From NCBI GenBank assembly GCA_045805345.1, contig JBJMLK010000057.1, positions 1-6,587 of the forward strand: a stretch of DNA of 6,587 nucleotides, written 5' to 3'. How positions within the stretch are numbered: the stretch's first letter is position 1; each line of letters opens with the position of its first letter. A model generated the notes under the pieces. That model saw only the letters and a list, made by a program, of their open reading frames with translations, was not told the DNA's origin and did no database searches. The position numbers were made by a program, and so were the translations under genes. Shown one piece after another: positions 1 through 4,654 of this stretch. The DNA comes from AC-37 sp045805345. GTDB taxonomy: Bacteria > Actinomycetota > Thermoleophilia > Solirubrobacterales > Thermoleophilaceae.

Positions 1-369
1 GCGGCCGAGGACGACACGTTCGCGATCCTGCGCGAGCGGGCCGACGGCCTCACCGTGGTCCTCCACTGCTTCTCGGCGCCCGACCGGCTCGACGAATGCG
101 TCGAGCGGCGGTACGTCTGCTCGTTCGCCGGCAACGTCACCTATCCGAAGGCCACCGATCTGCAGGCCGCCGCACGCGACGTCCCCGGCGAGCTCCTCAT
201 GGTCGAGACCGACTCGCCGTACCTCTCGCCCCAGCCGATGCGCGGCAAGCCCAACGAGCCGGCCAACGTGGTCGCCACGGCGCGCTACGTGGCCGAGCTG
301 CGCGCGGTGTCGTACGACGAGCTCGACGCGACTGTGGAGTCGACCGCAGCGCGGGTCTTCGGGTGGTGA
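1..369 (+). CDS. tatD: TatD family metal-dependent hydrolase (DNase), 3' end only
   Basis: The frame is open from base 1 to a TGA at 367-369 and gives the last 122 residues of a TatD-family protein; the N-terminal half lies outside the window. TatD proteins are cytoplasmic TIM-barrel metal hydrolases with 3'-5' exonuclease activity on DNA. Visible family motifs, numbered from the window edge, are LHCFS with its metal-binding His at residue 22, the strand FAGNVTYPKA, the ETDSPYLSP block whose Asp (residue 71) is a metal ligand, and RGKPNEPANV before the C-terminal helices. The end of the protein (TAARVFGW) is at the normal place for the family. In many actinobacteria tatD lies just before rsmA, as here. 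The stop codon is followed directly by the palindromic element at 370-535. Identification is firm; exact substrate is not known from sequence. Confidence 0.95.
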   Translation, partial: AAEDDTFAILRERADGLTVVLHCFSAPDRLDECVERRYVCSFAGNVTYPKATDLQAAARDVPGELLMVETDSPYLSPQPMRGKPNEPANVVATARYVAELRAVSYDELDATVESTAARVFGW

Positions 370-535
370 TAGATGACTGATTCCAAACCCGCGCACACCT
401 GGATACCGCTGCAAATCGTCGCTCGGCTGCGTCCTCGGGACTCGTTCATGCTTCATGCATGAACTTCGCCCTGCGTCCTTGCCGATCTCGATTTTCGCGG
501 CCCCAGGGGCACGCGGATTCGGAATCAGTCATCTA
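370..535. repeat. 166-bp imperfect palindrome filling the tatD-rsmA gap (MITE-like or REP-like)
   Basis: The outermost 15 bases, TAGATGACTGATTCC at 370-384, return as an exact reverse complement at 521-535. The centre carries a second exact inverted pair, GTTCATGC at 444-451 and GCATGAAC at 457-464, with a 5-base loop. Between them the arms align with a few mismatches and about 3 bases of gaps, for example CCTGG...CCGC..AAATCG in the left arm against the reverse complement of the right. CTGCGTCCT is also present twice in the same orientation (427-435 and 471-479). Pairing does not extend past 370 or 535, so the ends are sharp. The stretch is visibly less GC-rich than its neighbours and encodes no plausible protein. 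It could be a miniature inverted-repeat element or a repetitive extragenic palindrome; transcribed, it would form a long hairpin between the two genes. Confidence 0.8.
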
Positions 536-538
536 GCG

Positions 539-1390
539 GTGGAGCCGCGCCAGTCGAGCCTGCGGCGGCTGCGGCAGTTCGGGGTCCGGCCCAATCGCGA
601 GCTCGGCCAGAACTTCCTGATCGACGACAACATCCTCGGGGTGATCGGACGCGCCGCCGAGCTCGACGGCGACGACGTGGTGCTCGAGGTCGGCGGCGGG
701 CTCGGAGTCCTGTCCGAGTACCTCGCCCCGCGCGCGCGTCACCTGCACGTCGTGGAGGTGGACGCCGCGCTCCGCCCGGCGCTGGAGGACGCGCTGGCGC
801 CGTTCGGCAACGTGGCGCTGCACCTAACCGACGCCGTCCAGCTGGACTACGCGACCCTCTCTCCGGCGCCCGACAAGGTCGTGGCCAACCTGCCGTACGG
901 CGTCGCGGCCACGGTCATCCTGAAGTCGCTCGAGGAGCTGCCCGATGCGCGTCTGTGGGTGGCGATGGTGCAGCGCGAGGTGGCCGAGCGGCTCGCGGCC
1001 GCGCCGGGGTCGAAGACCTACGGCGGCACGTCGGTGCTCGCACAGCTCGCGTGCCAGGTGCGCGTCGAGCGGCGGATTCCGGCGTCGGTCTTCCACCCCG
1101 CGCCGCGGGTCGAGTCGGCGATCGTCGTGCTGCGCCGCGCCGCGGCCAGCCCGCCGCCGCAACTCATCGCGCTCGTCCACGCCGGGTTCGCGCACCGGCG
1201 CAAGGCGCTCGCGGGCTCGCTCGCGCTCGCGCCCGGCGCGCAGCCGGGGTTGCGTGACGCCGCGCGCGACGCGCTCGAGCGGCTCGGCCACCCGGCCGAC
1301 GCGCGCGCGGAGCGCCTCGCGCCGCCGGACTTCGCGCGGCTGGCCGAGCTGCTTGGCCAGGAGCAGCTCGCGAGCCTCGCCCCGCGATGA
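539..1390 (+). CDS. rsmA: 16S rRNA (adenine(1518)-N6/adenine(1519)-N6)-dimethyltransferase RsmA
   Basis: RsmA (KsgA) uses S-adenosylmethionine to dimethylate two adjacent adenines in the helix-45 loop of 16S rRNA, a late step in small-subunit assembly. With the GTG at 539 the protein has 283 residues, close to the usual 265-290. Motifs in order are LGQNFLID (22-29), the SAM-binding VLEVGGGLGVLS (48-59), the acidic VVEVD (71-75), TDAVQLD (97-103), and the catalytic NLPY (117-120). The block from MVQREVAERL through SVFHPAPRVESAIV follows, then the small helical C-terminal domain. The frame stays open upstream to an ATG at 455, but that codon lies in the palindrome at 370-535 and adds residues with no family similarity. 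GTG 539 gives a normal N-terminus (MEPRQSSLRRLRQFGVRP). No good Shine-Dalgarno is seen. The 3' end overlaps ispE by ATGA, suggesting translational coupling. Confidence 0.93.
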   Translation: MEPRQSSLRRLRQFGVRPNRELGQNFLIDDNILGVIGRAAELDGDDVVLEVGGGLGVLSEYLAPRARHLHVVEVDAALRPALEDALAPFGNVALHLTDAVQLDYATLSPAPDKVVANLPYGVAATVILKSLEELPDARLWVAMVQREVAERLAAAPGSKTYGGTSVLAQLACQVRVERRIPASVFHPAPRVESAIVVLRRAAASPPPQLIALVHAGFAHRRKALAGSLALAPGAQPGLRDAARDALERLGHPADARAERLAPPDFARLAELLGQEQLASLAPR

Positions 1391-2229
1391 CGACCGCCGG
1401 CACCGTTCGCGAGCCGGCGCCCGCCAAGGTCAACCTCATCCTGCACGTCGGGCCGCGCGGCCCGAGCGGGCTCCACGAGCTCTGCTCCCTGTTCGCGTCG
1501 GTCGACCTCGAGGACACGGTCTCGGTCGCGGTCTCCGAGGGCGACGAGGTGGTCTGCCGCCCGCCGGTCGCCGGCCGCAACCTGGCGGCCGACGCCGTCG
1601 CCGCGCTGCGGGCCGAGCTCGGTGGCGAGCTGCCGCCGCTGCGTGTCGAGATCGACAAGCGCATCCCGGTCGCGGCCGGTCTCGCCGGCGGCAGTGCCGA
1701 CGCCGCGGCCACGCTCAGGGCCTGCAACCGGATCGCCGCCGGGCGCCTCGGTGCTGATGACCTCAGGCGCGTGGCGCAGCAGCTCGGATCCGACGTCCCG
1801 AGTCAGGTCGAGCCGCGCCACGCCCTCGTGACCGGCACCGGCGAGCGGGTGGAGCCGATCGGCCTGCCGCCCATGACCCTCGTGCTGGTCCCGGCCGCGG
1901 AGGGGCTGGCGACGGGCGAGGTCTACGCCGAGGCCGACCGGCTCGCCAGCACGCGCGAGCGTCTCGAGCCGGAGCGCGTGCGCGGGCTCGCGGACCTCCC
2001 GCTCGAGCGTCTGGCCGCCGGGCTCGAGAACGACCTCGAGCCGGCGGTCACGGTCCTGCGCCCCGAGCTGATCGACACCCGCACTGCGCTCCTTCGCCGC
2101 TCGGCGCTGGCAGCGCGCGTCACGGGCTCCGGCCCCACGGTCTTCGGGGTGTTCGCCAGTCGCGCGGCGGCCGAGGCCGCTGCGGCCGACCTCGACGAGC
2201 GCGCGCTCGTGGTGGGCCTGCGCGGCTGA
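1387..2229 (+). CDS. ispE: 4-diphosphocytidyl-2-C-methyl-D-erythritol kinase IspE
   Basis: IspE is a cytoplasmic GHMP-superfamily kinase that phosphorylates the 2-hydroxyl of CDP-methylerythritol with ATP, the fourth step of the MEP pathway to isoprenoids. The product has 280 residues, a normal length. Visible motifs are PAPAKVNL with the catalytic Lys14, the phosphate-binding loop PVAAGLAGGSADAA (94-107), GSDVP with the catalytic-base candidate Asp136, and the C-terminal GHMP motif VTGSGPTVFGVF. Two places differ from the textbook enzyme: SGLHEL (27-32) has Leu where DGYHEL has the aromatic residue that stacks on cytosine, and SQVEPRHALVTG replaces the usual VFVRGHAAFAEG-type stretch. The ATG start overlaps the rsmA stop by four bases, an order conserved in actinobacteria. 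The last codons and the stop lie in the first copy of a 22-bp tandem duplication. Confidence 0.93.
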   Translation: MTTAGTVREPAPAKVNLILHVGPRGPSGLHELCSLFASVDLEDTVSVAVSEGDEVVCRPPVAGRNLAADAVAALRAELGGELPPLRVEIDKRIPVAAGLAGGSADAAATLRACNRIAAGRLGADDLRRVAQQLGSDVPSQVEPRHALVTGTGERVEPIGLPPMTLVLVPAAEGLATGEVYAEADRLASTRERLEPERVRGLADLPLERLAAGLENDLEPAVTVLRPELIDTRTALLRRSALAARVTGSGPTVFGVFASRAAAEAAAADLDERALVVGLRG

Positions 2230-2276
2230 CGGGGTGGGCCTGCGCGGCTGACGGGGGCGGCCCTGCGCAACTGAAG
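2211..2276. repeat. 22-bp tandem duplication across the ispE stop codon, with a decayed third copy
   Basis: A 22-base unit beginning GGTGGGCCTG and ending GCTGACGG occupies 2211-2232 and is repeated without a change at 2233-2254. A weaker copy follows at 2255-2276, with one inserted C and several substitutions but the same TGCGC..CTGA core. The first copy holds the last codons of ispE and its TGA. Because 22 is not a multiple of three, the later copies are out of frame and noncoding. This looks like recent replication slippage; no T-tract or strong hairpin suggests a terminator. Confidence 0.85.
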
Positions 2277-2286
2277 CGCGCGTCGT

Positions 2287-2305
2287 CGCACGCGTGCGTC
2301 AAAAT
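2287..2305 (+). promoter_or_regulatory. Possible operator palindrome and -10-like element before the small membrane protein
   Basis: The 12-base perfect palindrome CGCACGCGTGCG is at 2287-2298, followed at once by the only A-rich run nearby, CAAAAT at 2300-2305, which resembles a -10 hexamer. The GTG start at 2314 lies eight bases downstream, so the transcript would have almost no leader. No convincing -35 is seen. In sequence this GC-rich a short palindrome can arise by chance, so the call is tentative. Confidence 0.25.
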
Positions 2306-2313
2306 AGGCGGCG

Positions 2314-2535
2314 GTGCTCGACCTTTCGCCGACCCAGATATCGCTAGGCGTCGCGGGCGCGGCCACTCTCGTCGCGTACGGGATGTTCATCCTCGTGCCC
2401 GCGGTCGGGTCGTACGGCCGCGTCTGGGAGAAGATCGCGGCGGGGTTCCTGTCGCTGTTCATCCTCGCCGCGCTCGTGGGCATCGGCGTCGGCATCGGCG
2501 CCGGGTTCCTCTACTTCTACGTCAAGGGGGCGTGA
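2314..2535 (+). CDS. Small two-helix membrane protein of unknown function
   Basis: This 73-residue frame starts with GTG at 2314 and ends with TGA at 2533-2535. It has two hydrophobic segments, about residues 9-31 and 42-69, joined by a short polar loop (GSYGRVWEK) with two basic and one acidic residue. The second segment is glycine-rich (GIGVGIGAG), a pattern that lets helices pack closely. There is no signal-peptide cleavage site and no cytosolic domain, so it should be an integral inner-membrane hairpin. I do not recognise a named family. It is on the same strand as ispE (84 bases upstream) and the PucR-type regulator (46 bases downstream) and could be co-transcribed with the regulator. 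The membrane-like composition in a GC-rich genome, where random frames are usually Arg/Ala-rich, argues that it is real. Confidence 0.75.
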   Translation: MLDLSPTQISLGVAGAATLVAYGMFILVPAVGSYGRVWEKIAAGFLSLFILAALVGIGVGIGAGFLYFYVKGA

Positions 2536-2541
2536 CGCCCC

Positions 2542-2560
2542 GCCGGCGCGGCCGGCGCGG
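2542..2560. repeat. Short GC hairpin and direct repeat between the membrane protein and the regulator
   Basis: Two adjacent copies of CCGGCGCGG (2543-2551 and 2552-2560) sit just after the stop of the small membrane protein. GCCGG at 2542-2546 can also pair with CCGGC at 2552-2556 around a five-base loop. There is no T-run, so it is not a standard intrinsic terminator. It may only attenuate transcription or be a chance GC structure. Confidence 0.3.
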
Positions 2561-2581
2561 CACCCCACCGGCACGACTCAG

Positions 2582-3844
2582 ATGACCGAGAAGCTCGCTC
2601 ACCCCACCCGCGATTTCCTCGAGGCGTTCGGCGACGTCTCCGCCGCCGTCGAGTCCGGCGCCGGGCTGCCCGCGGTTGCGCGCGCCACGGAGCGCGCGCT
2701 GGGCGCGAGCGTGGCCGTGGTCGACCGCGCCGGCAACGTGCTGGCCGTGGCGGCGCAGTCGCCCGACGACGAGCGCGCGGTGCTCTCCGGCGCGCGCGGA
2801 CGCGAGATCCTCGAGCTGCGGGTGGCCGACGAGCCGATGGGCGAGCTGCGCTACCGGCCGCGCGCGGCACCGCCGCCGCCGGACCTGGTGCGCATGCTCG
2901 GCACGCTGATCGCGCTCGAGATGCAGCGCGCGGGCGCCCCGGAGCGCGCGAGCGAGGCGGCCGTCTCCGGGTTCGTCTCCGACCTGCTCGAGCGCCGCGT
3001 GACCGACCGCGACAACATCGTGGCTCGCGCGGCCGAGCTGGGCACGGACCTCAGCGCCGGCGCCGGCGTGGCGGTGGCGCGCGCCCATCCGCACATGCCC
3101 GAGGAGGGCGACTGGCGCGCCCGCGTCCTCGCGCTCGTGGAGCGGGCCGCGCGCGCGGCGGCGCCCACGTGCCTGCCGGCCGCGATCGAGCTCCGCGCCG
3201 CGCGCAGCCCGCACGCGGTCACCGACGGCGAGCGTGAGACCGTCGTGGTCGTGCCGGCGTCGGACCCGGACCTCCCGCGGCGGGTGGCCGAGTCGATCCA
3301 CCGCGAGCTGGAGCACGGCCTGCCCGGCTACGAGGTCACGGTGGCGGTCAGCCGCACCGCCGCGGAGCCGATGGACGTCCCGCGCGCTGGCGTCGAGGCG
3401 GTGCTCGCGGCCAACGTCGCCGAGGCCGAGCGCCGCGGCTTCCTCGCGTTCGAGGAGACGGGGTCCTACCGACTGCTGCTGCCGGTGCTGACCGACGACC
3501 CGGCGGAGCTGCAGCGCTTCCACGATGAGACGATCGCGCCGCTGGTCGCCTACGACGAGCAGTACGACACCGAGCTGGTGCGCACGCTGGAGACCTTCCT
3601 CGACGCCGACGGCAGCGTCGCGCGCACGGCCGAGACCCTCTTCACCCACCGGCACACGATCCGCTACCGGCTCGAGCGCGTGCGCGAGCTGACGACGCTC
3701 GACGTCGGCTCGACCGACGGCCGCGAGCGGCTGAGCCTCGGCCTGAAGGCGATGCGCGTCCTGGGCATCATGCCGCCACGCGGCCCGGCGTCCGAGCCGG
3801 GCGCCGAGGCCGGTCAGGTGCCGCAGGAGGAGCAGGACCGCTAG
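2582..3844 (+). CDS. PucR/CdaR-family transcriptional regulator
   Basis: This 420-residue protein ends in a PucR-type C-terminal helix-turn-helix (about residues 332-395). It has LVRTLETFLDADGSVARTAE followed by the hallmark HRHTIRYRLERV (356-367) and the closing LSLGLKAMRVLG helix. The N-terminal half (about 25-130) resembles a GAF-type sensor fold with VAVVDRAGNVLA. The middle (about 140-310) has the GGDEF-like arrangement seen in CdaR proteins, including a GVEAVLAANVAEAERRG helix. Family members regulate purine, sugar-acid or amino-acid metabolism and respond to a small ligand; the ligand here cannot be read from sequence. The last 20 or so residues are acidic and probably disordered. No transmembrane segment is seen. 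The ATG start has no clear Shine-Dalgarno. It is absent from the classical actinobacterial rsmA-ispE-glmU order, so it is an accessory insertion; its targets may be nearby or elsewhere. Confidence 0.88.
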   Translation: MTEKLAHPTRDFLEAFGDVSAAVESGAGLPAVARATERALGASVAVVDRAGNVLAVAAQSPDDERAVLSGARGREILELRVADEPMGELRYRPRAAPPPPDLVRMLGTLIALEMQRAGAPERASEAAVSGFVSDLLERRVTDRDNIVARAAELGTDLSAGAGVAVARAHPHMPEEGDWRARVLALVERAARAAAPTCLPAAIELRAARSPHAVTDGERETVVVVPASDPDLPRRVAESIHRELEHGLPGYEVTVAVSRTAAEPMDVPRAGVEAVLAANVAEAERRGFLAFEETGSYRLLLPVLTDDPAELQRFHDETIAPLVAYDEQYDTELVRTLETFLDADGSVARTAETLFTHRHTIRYRLERVRELTTLDVGSTDGRERLSLGLKAMRVLGIMPPRGPASEPGAEAGQVPQEEQDR

Positions 3845-3847
3845 CAC

Positions 3848-3860
3848 CGCCGTTTCGGCG
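3848..3860 (+). terminator. Weak hairpin just after the regulator stop
   Basis: CGCCG at 3848-3852 and CGGCG at 3856-3860 form a five-base stem with a TTT loop, three bases after the TAG of the PucR-type gene. There is no downstream T-run. It is a weak candidate for a transcript end between two same-strand genes. Confidence 0.2.
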
Positions 3861-3878
3861 CCCTCGCCGGCCGCCGGC

Positions 3879-3916
3879 TTGCAGTTCGTCCGATCCCGCG
3901 CGCACGATTGCGCGCG
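3879..3916 (+). promoter_or_regulatory. Candidate leaderless promoter with an inverted repeat at the start of the cysteine-rich gene
   Basis: TTGCAG at 3879-3884 resembles a -35 box. CACGAT at 3903-3908, 18 bases further, resembles a -10 box, and the GTG start at 3916 follows seven bases later, as in a leaderless transcript. An exact 8-bp inverted repeat, CGCGCGCA (3897-3904) and TGCGCGCG (3909-3916) around a CGAT loop, covers the -10 and the first base of the start codon. It could be an operator or a start-occluding hairpin. The low-complexity CG content makes chance possible. Confidence 0.35.
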
Positions 3917-4098
3917 TGTTCCGCGCCCTGCTCCTATGCGCCGACGACGAGTGCGCCGAGGCCTTCGAGGCCTACGGCTCCCTCGAGGAGCTCGAGGCGC
4001 TGGCCTGCGACTGCGGCTGCGCCCTCGAGCTGCTGGAGATCTCGGAGACGGACGAGCCTGCGCCGGTCGGCGGCTACGTGCTCGTCCCAGTGCGCTGA
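3916..4098 (+). CDS. Small cysteine-rich acidic protein, possible metal-binding, unknown function
   Basis: A GTG at 3916 opens a 60-residue frame ending in TGA at 4096-4098. The protein is acidic and has five cysteines: Cys8 and Cys13 (C-x4-C) and a CDCGC cluster at 31-35. The spacing suggests one zinc-ribbon or knuckle-like site, or redox-active cysteines; this is inference. The order is a short hydrophobic strand (FRALLLC), an acidic helix (DECAEAFEAYGSLEELEALA), the cysteine cluster, then ALELLEISE and a short C-terminal strand GGYVLVPVR. I do not recognise a named family. The two competing frames on this strand are Arg-rich shadows, whereas this one has balanced composition. It is on the same strand as the regulator, 71 bases downstream, and its 3' end overlaps the minus-strand SnoaL-like gene by 25 bases. 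Confidence 0.65.
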   Translation: MFRALLLCADDECAEAFEAYGSLEELEALACDCGCALELLEISETDEPAPVGGYVLVPVR

Positions 4099-4499
4099 GC
4101 GGCGCCGCCGGCGAGCCGATCGGCCGTATCGAGGGCCTCGTCCCGGGTCGAGTAGCCGCGCCACCACGCCACCTTGCCGTTACGGAACACGACCACCTGC
4201 CACACGGTCTGCTCGAGCTCCACGCCCGATGTTGCACCGCGGCCGGCCGTCAGTATCTCCGCCACCACGACGTCGCGCCGGTCGACGACCTCACCGATCC
4301 GCGGACGCCAGTCGGGGAACACGTCGTGTATGTCGCCGAGGAAGCGCCGCATCCCCTCGTGGCCTCGGTACACCTGGCCCTCCGCCGACATCGTGTAGGA
4401 GACGCCCTCGACCTCGGGGTGCATCGCTCGCACGAAGACCTCCGCGTCGTGTCGCCGGATCGCGTCGTACACGCGGTGGAGTAGAGCTACGTTCTTCAA
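4074..4499 (-). CDS. SnoaL-like / NTF2-like domain protein
   Basis: The minus-strand product belongs to the NTF2-like superfamily, cone-shaped alpha+beta barrels that include SnoaL-type cyclases, ketosteroid isomerases and many small proteins of unknown role. From the proposed TTG at 4499 it has 141 residues, typical for the family. It has an N-terminal helix NVALLHRVYDAIRRHDAEVF, then FVRAMHPEVEGVSY, a GHEGMRRFLGDIHDVFPDW helix-turn, and the long strands VVVAEILTAGRG, QTVWQVVVFRNGKVAWWRGY. The frame is open to an ATG at 4568, but that ATG lies in the anticodon stem of tRNA-Gln and the added residues are tRNA-encoded, so it is rejected. TTG 4499 keeps helix 1 intact but has no strong Shine-Dalgarno; GTG at residue 10 would cut the helix. 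The gene lies 34 bases after the tRNA with no terminator between them. The 3' end overlaps the cysteine-rich gene. Confidence 0.8.
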   Translation of the reverse strand: MKNVALLHRVYDAIRRHDAEVFVRAMHPEVEGVSYTMSAEGQVYRGHEGMRRFLGDIHDVFPDWRPRIGEVVDRRDVVVAEILTAGRGATSGVELEQTVWQVVVFRNGKVAWWRGYSTRDEALDTADRLAGGAAQRTGTST

Positions 4500-4533
4500 G
4501 GATCCGGGCCGCAGTATCGCTTCAGGCGAGAGG

Positions 4534-4606
4534 CTGGGGAGCCAGGAGTCGAACCTGATCTTGGTCATCCAAAGTGACCCGTGCTAGCCGCGTACACCAC
4601 TCCCCA
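4534..4606 (-). tRNA. tRNA-Gln (anticodon UUG)
   Basis: On the minus strand the 73 bases fold as a full cloverleaf. The acceptor TGGGGAG (4606-4600) pairs perfectly with CTCCCCA (4541-4535), and the discriminator is G. The D arm is GTGT/GCAC with a 9-base loop holding the GG pair. The anticodon stem GGTCA/TGACC is perfect around loop CTTTGGA, so the anticodon is TTG (4572-4570), glutamine. The variable loop is AAGA, and the T arm TCAGG/CCTGG carries loop TTCGACT. The U-starting acceptor (first pair U-A) is characteristic of bacterial tRNA-Gln. CCA is not fully encoded (G-CC-T follows). It is divergent from glmU and just upstream of the SnoaL-like gene. It reads CAA directly and possibly CAG by wobble. 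Confidence 0.95.
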
Positions 4607-4619
4607 CGCGCGGGCCGCG

Positions 4620-4628
4620 ACGGTAGCA
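4620..4628 (-). promoter_or_regulatory. Candidate extended -10 promoter for tRNA-Gln
   Basis: Read on the minus strand the bases are TGCTACCGT: TACCGT fits the TANNNT -10 pattern and TG one base upstream is the extended -10 signature. The mature tRNA begins 14 bases downstream, leaving room for a short leader. No good -35 is seen at 16-18 bases. Confidence 0.4.
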
Positions 4629-4639
4629 CCGGTCCCCGT

Positions 4640-4645
4640 TACGCT
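4640..4645 (+). promoter_or_regulatory. Candidate -10 element for glmU (near-leaderless)
   Basis: TACGCT matches TANNNT and ends nine bases before the ATG at 4655, so transcription would start within a few bases of the start codon. No Shine-Dalgarno is present, which agrees with a leaderless message. The -35 is weak (around 4617-4622) and would overlap the divergent tRNA promoter. Confidence 0.4.
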
Positions 4646-4654
4646 GATCCCCTA

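Noticed and set aside
427..479. Repeats as a CRISPR array
   Set aside because: Only two 9-base copies, no regular repeat-spacer pattern and no cas genes.
370..535. The palindrome as a plain intrinsic terminator of tatD
   Set aside because: It is far longer than a terminator stem-loop and has no T-tract after the right arm on the plus strand.
1018..1821. Long minus-strand and alternate plus-strand frames across rsmA and ispE
   Set aside because: They overlap two well-recognised genes entirely and show only Arg/Ser/Ala-rich sequence.
4099..4108. GCGGCGCCGC palindrome after the cysteine-rich gene as a bidirectional terminator
   Set aside because: It lies inside the SnoaL-like coding region, is too short to form a loop and has no T-runs on either side.
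2522..4237. A 571-codon open frame on the minus strand opposite the PucR-type gene
   Set aside because: Its translation is Arg/Ala/His-rich low complexity with no domain, typical of an antisense frame opposite a GC-rich gene.
4534..4606. tRNA-Gln as an attachment site of an integrated element
   Set aside because: No integrase, no direct repeat of the tRNA 3' end is visible, and the flanks are housekeeping genes in a normal order.
4574..4654. An N-terminal extension of glmU from a GTG at 4574
   Set aside because: The extra 27 codons begin inside tRNA-Gln and have no GlmU similarity; ATG 4655 gives the standard N-terminus.
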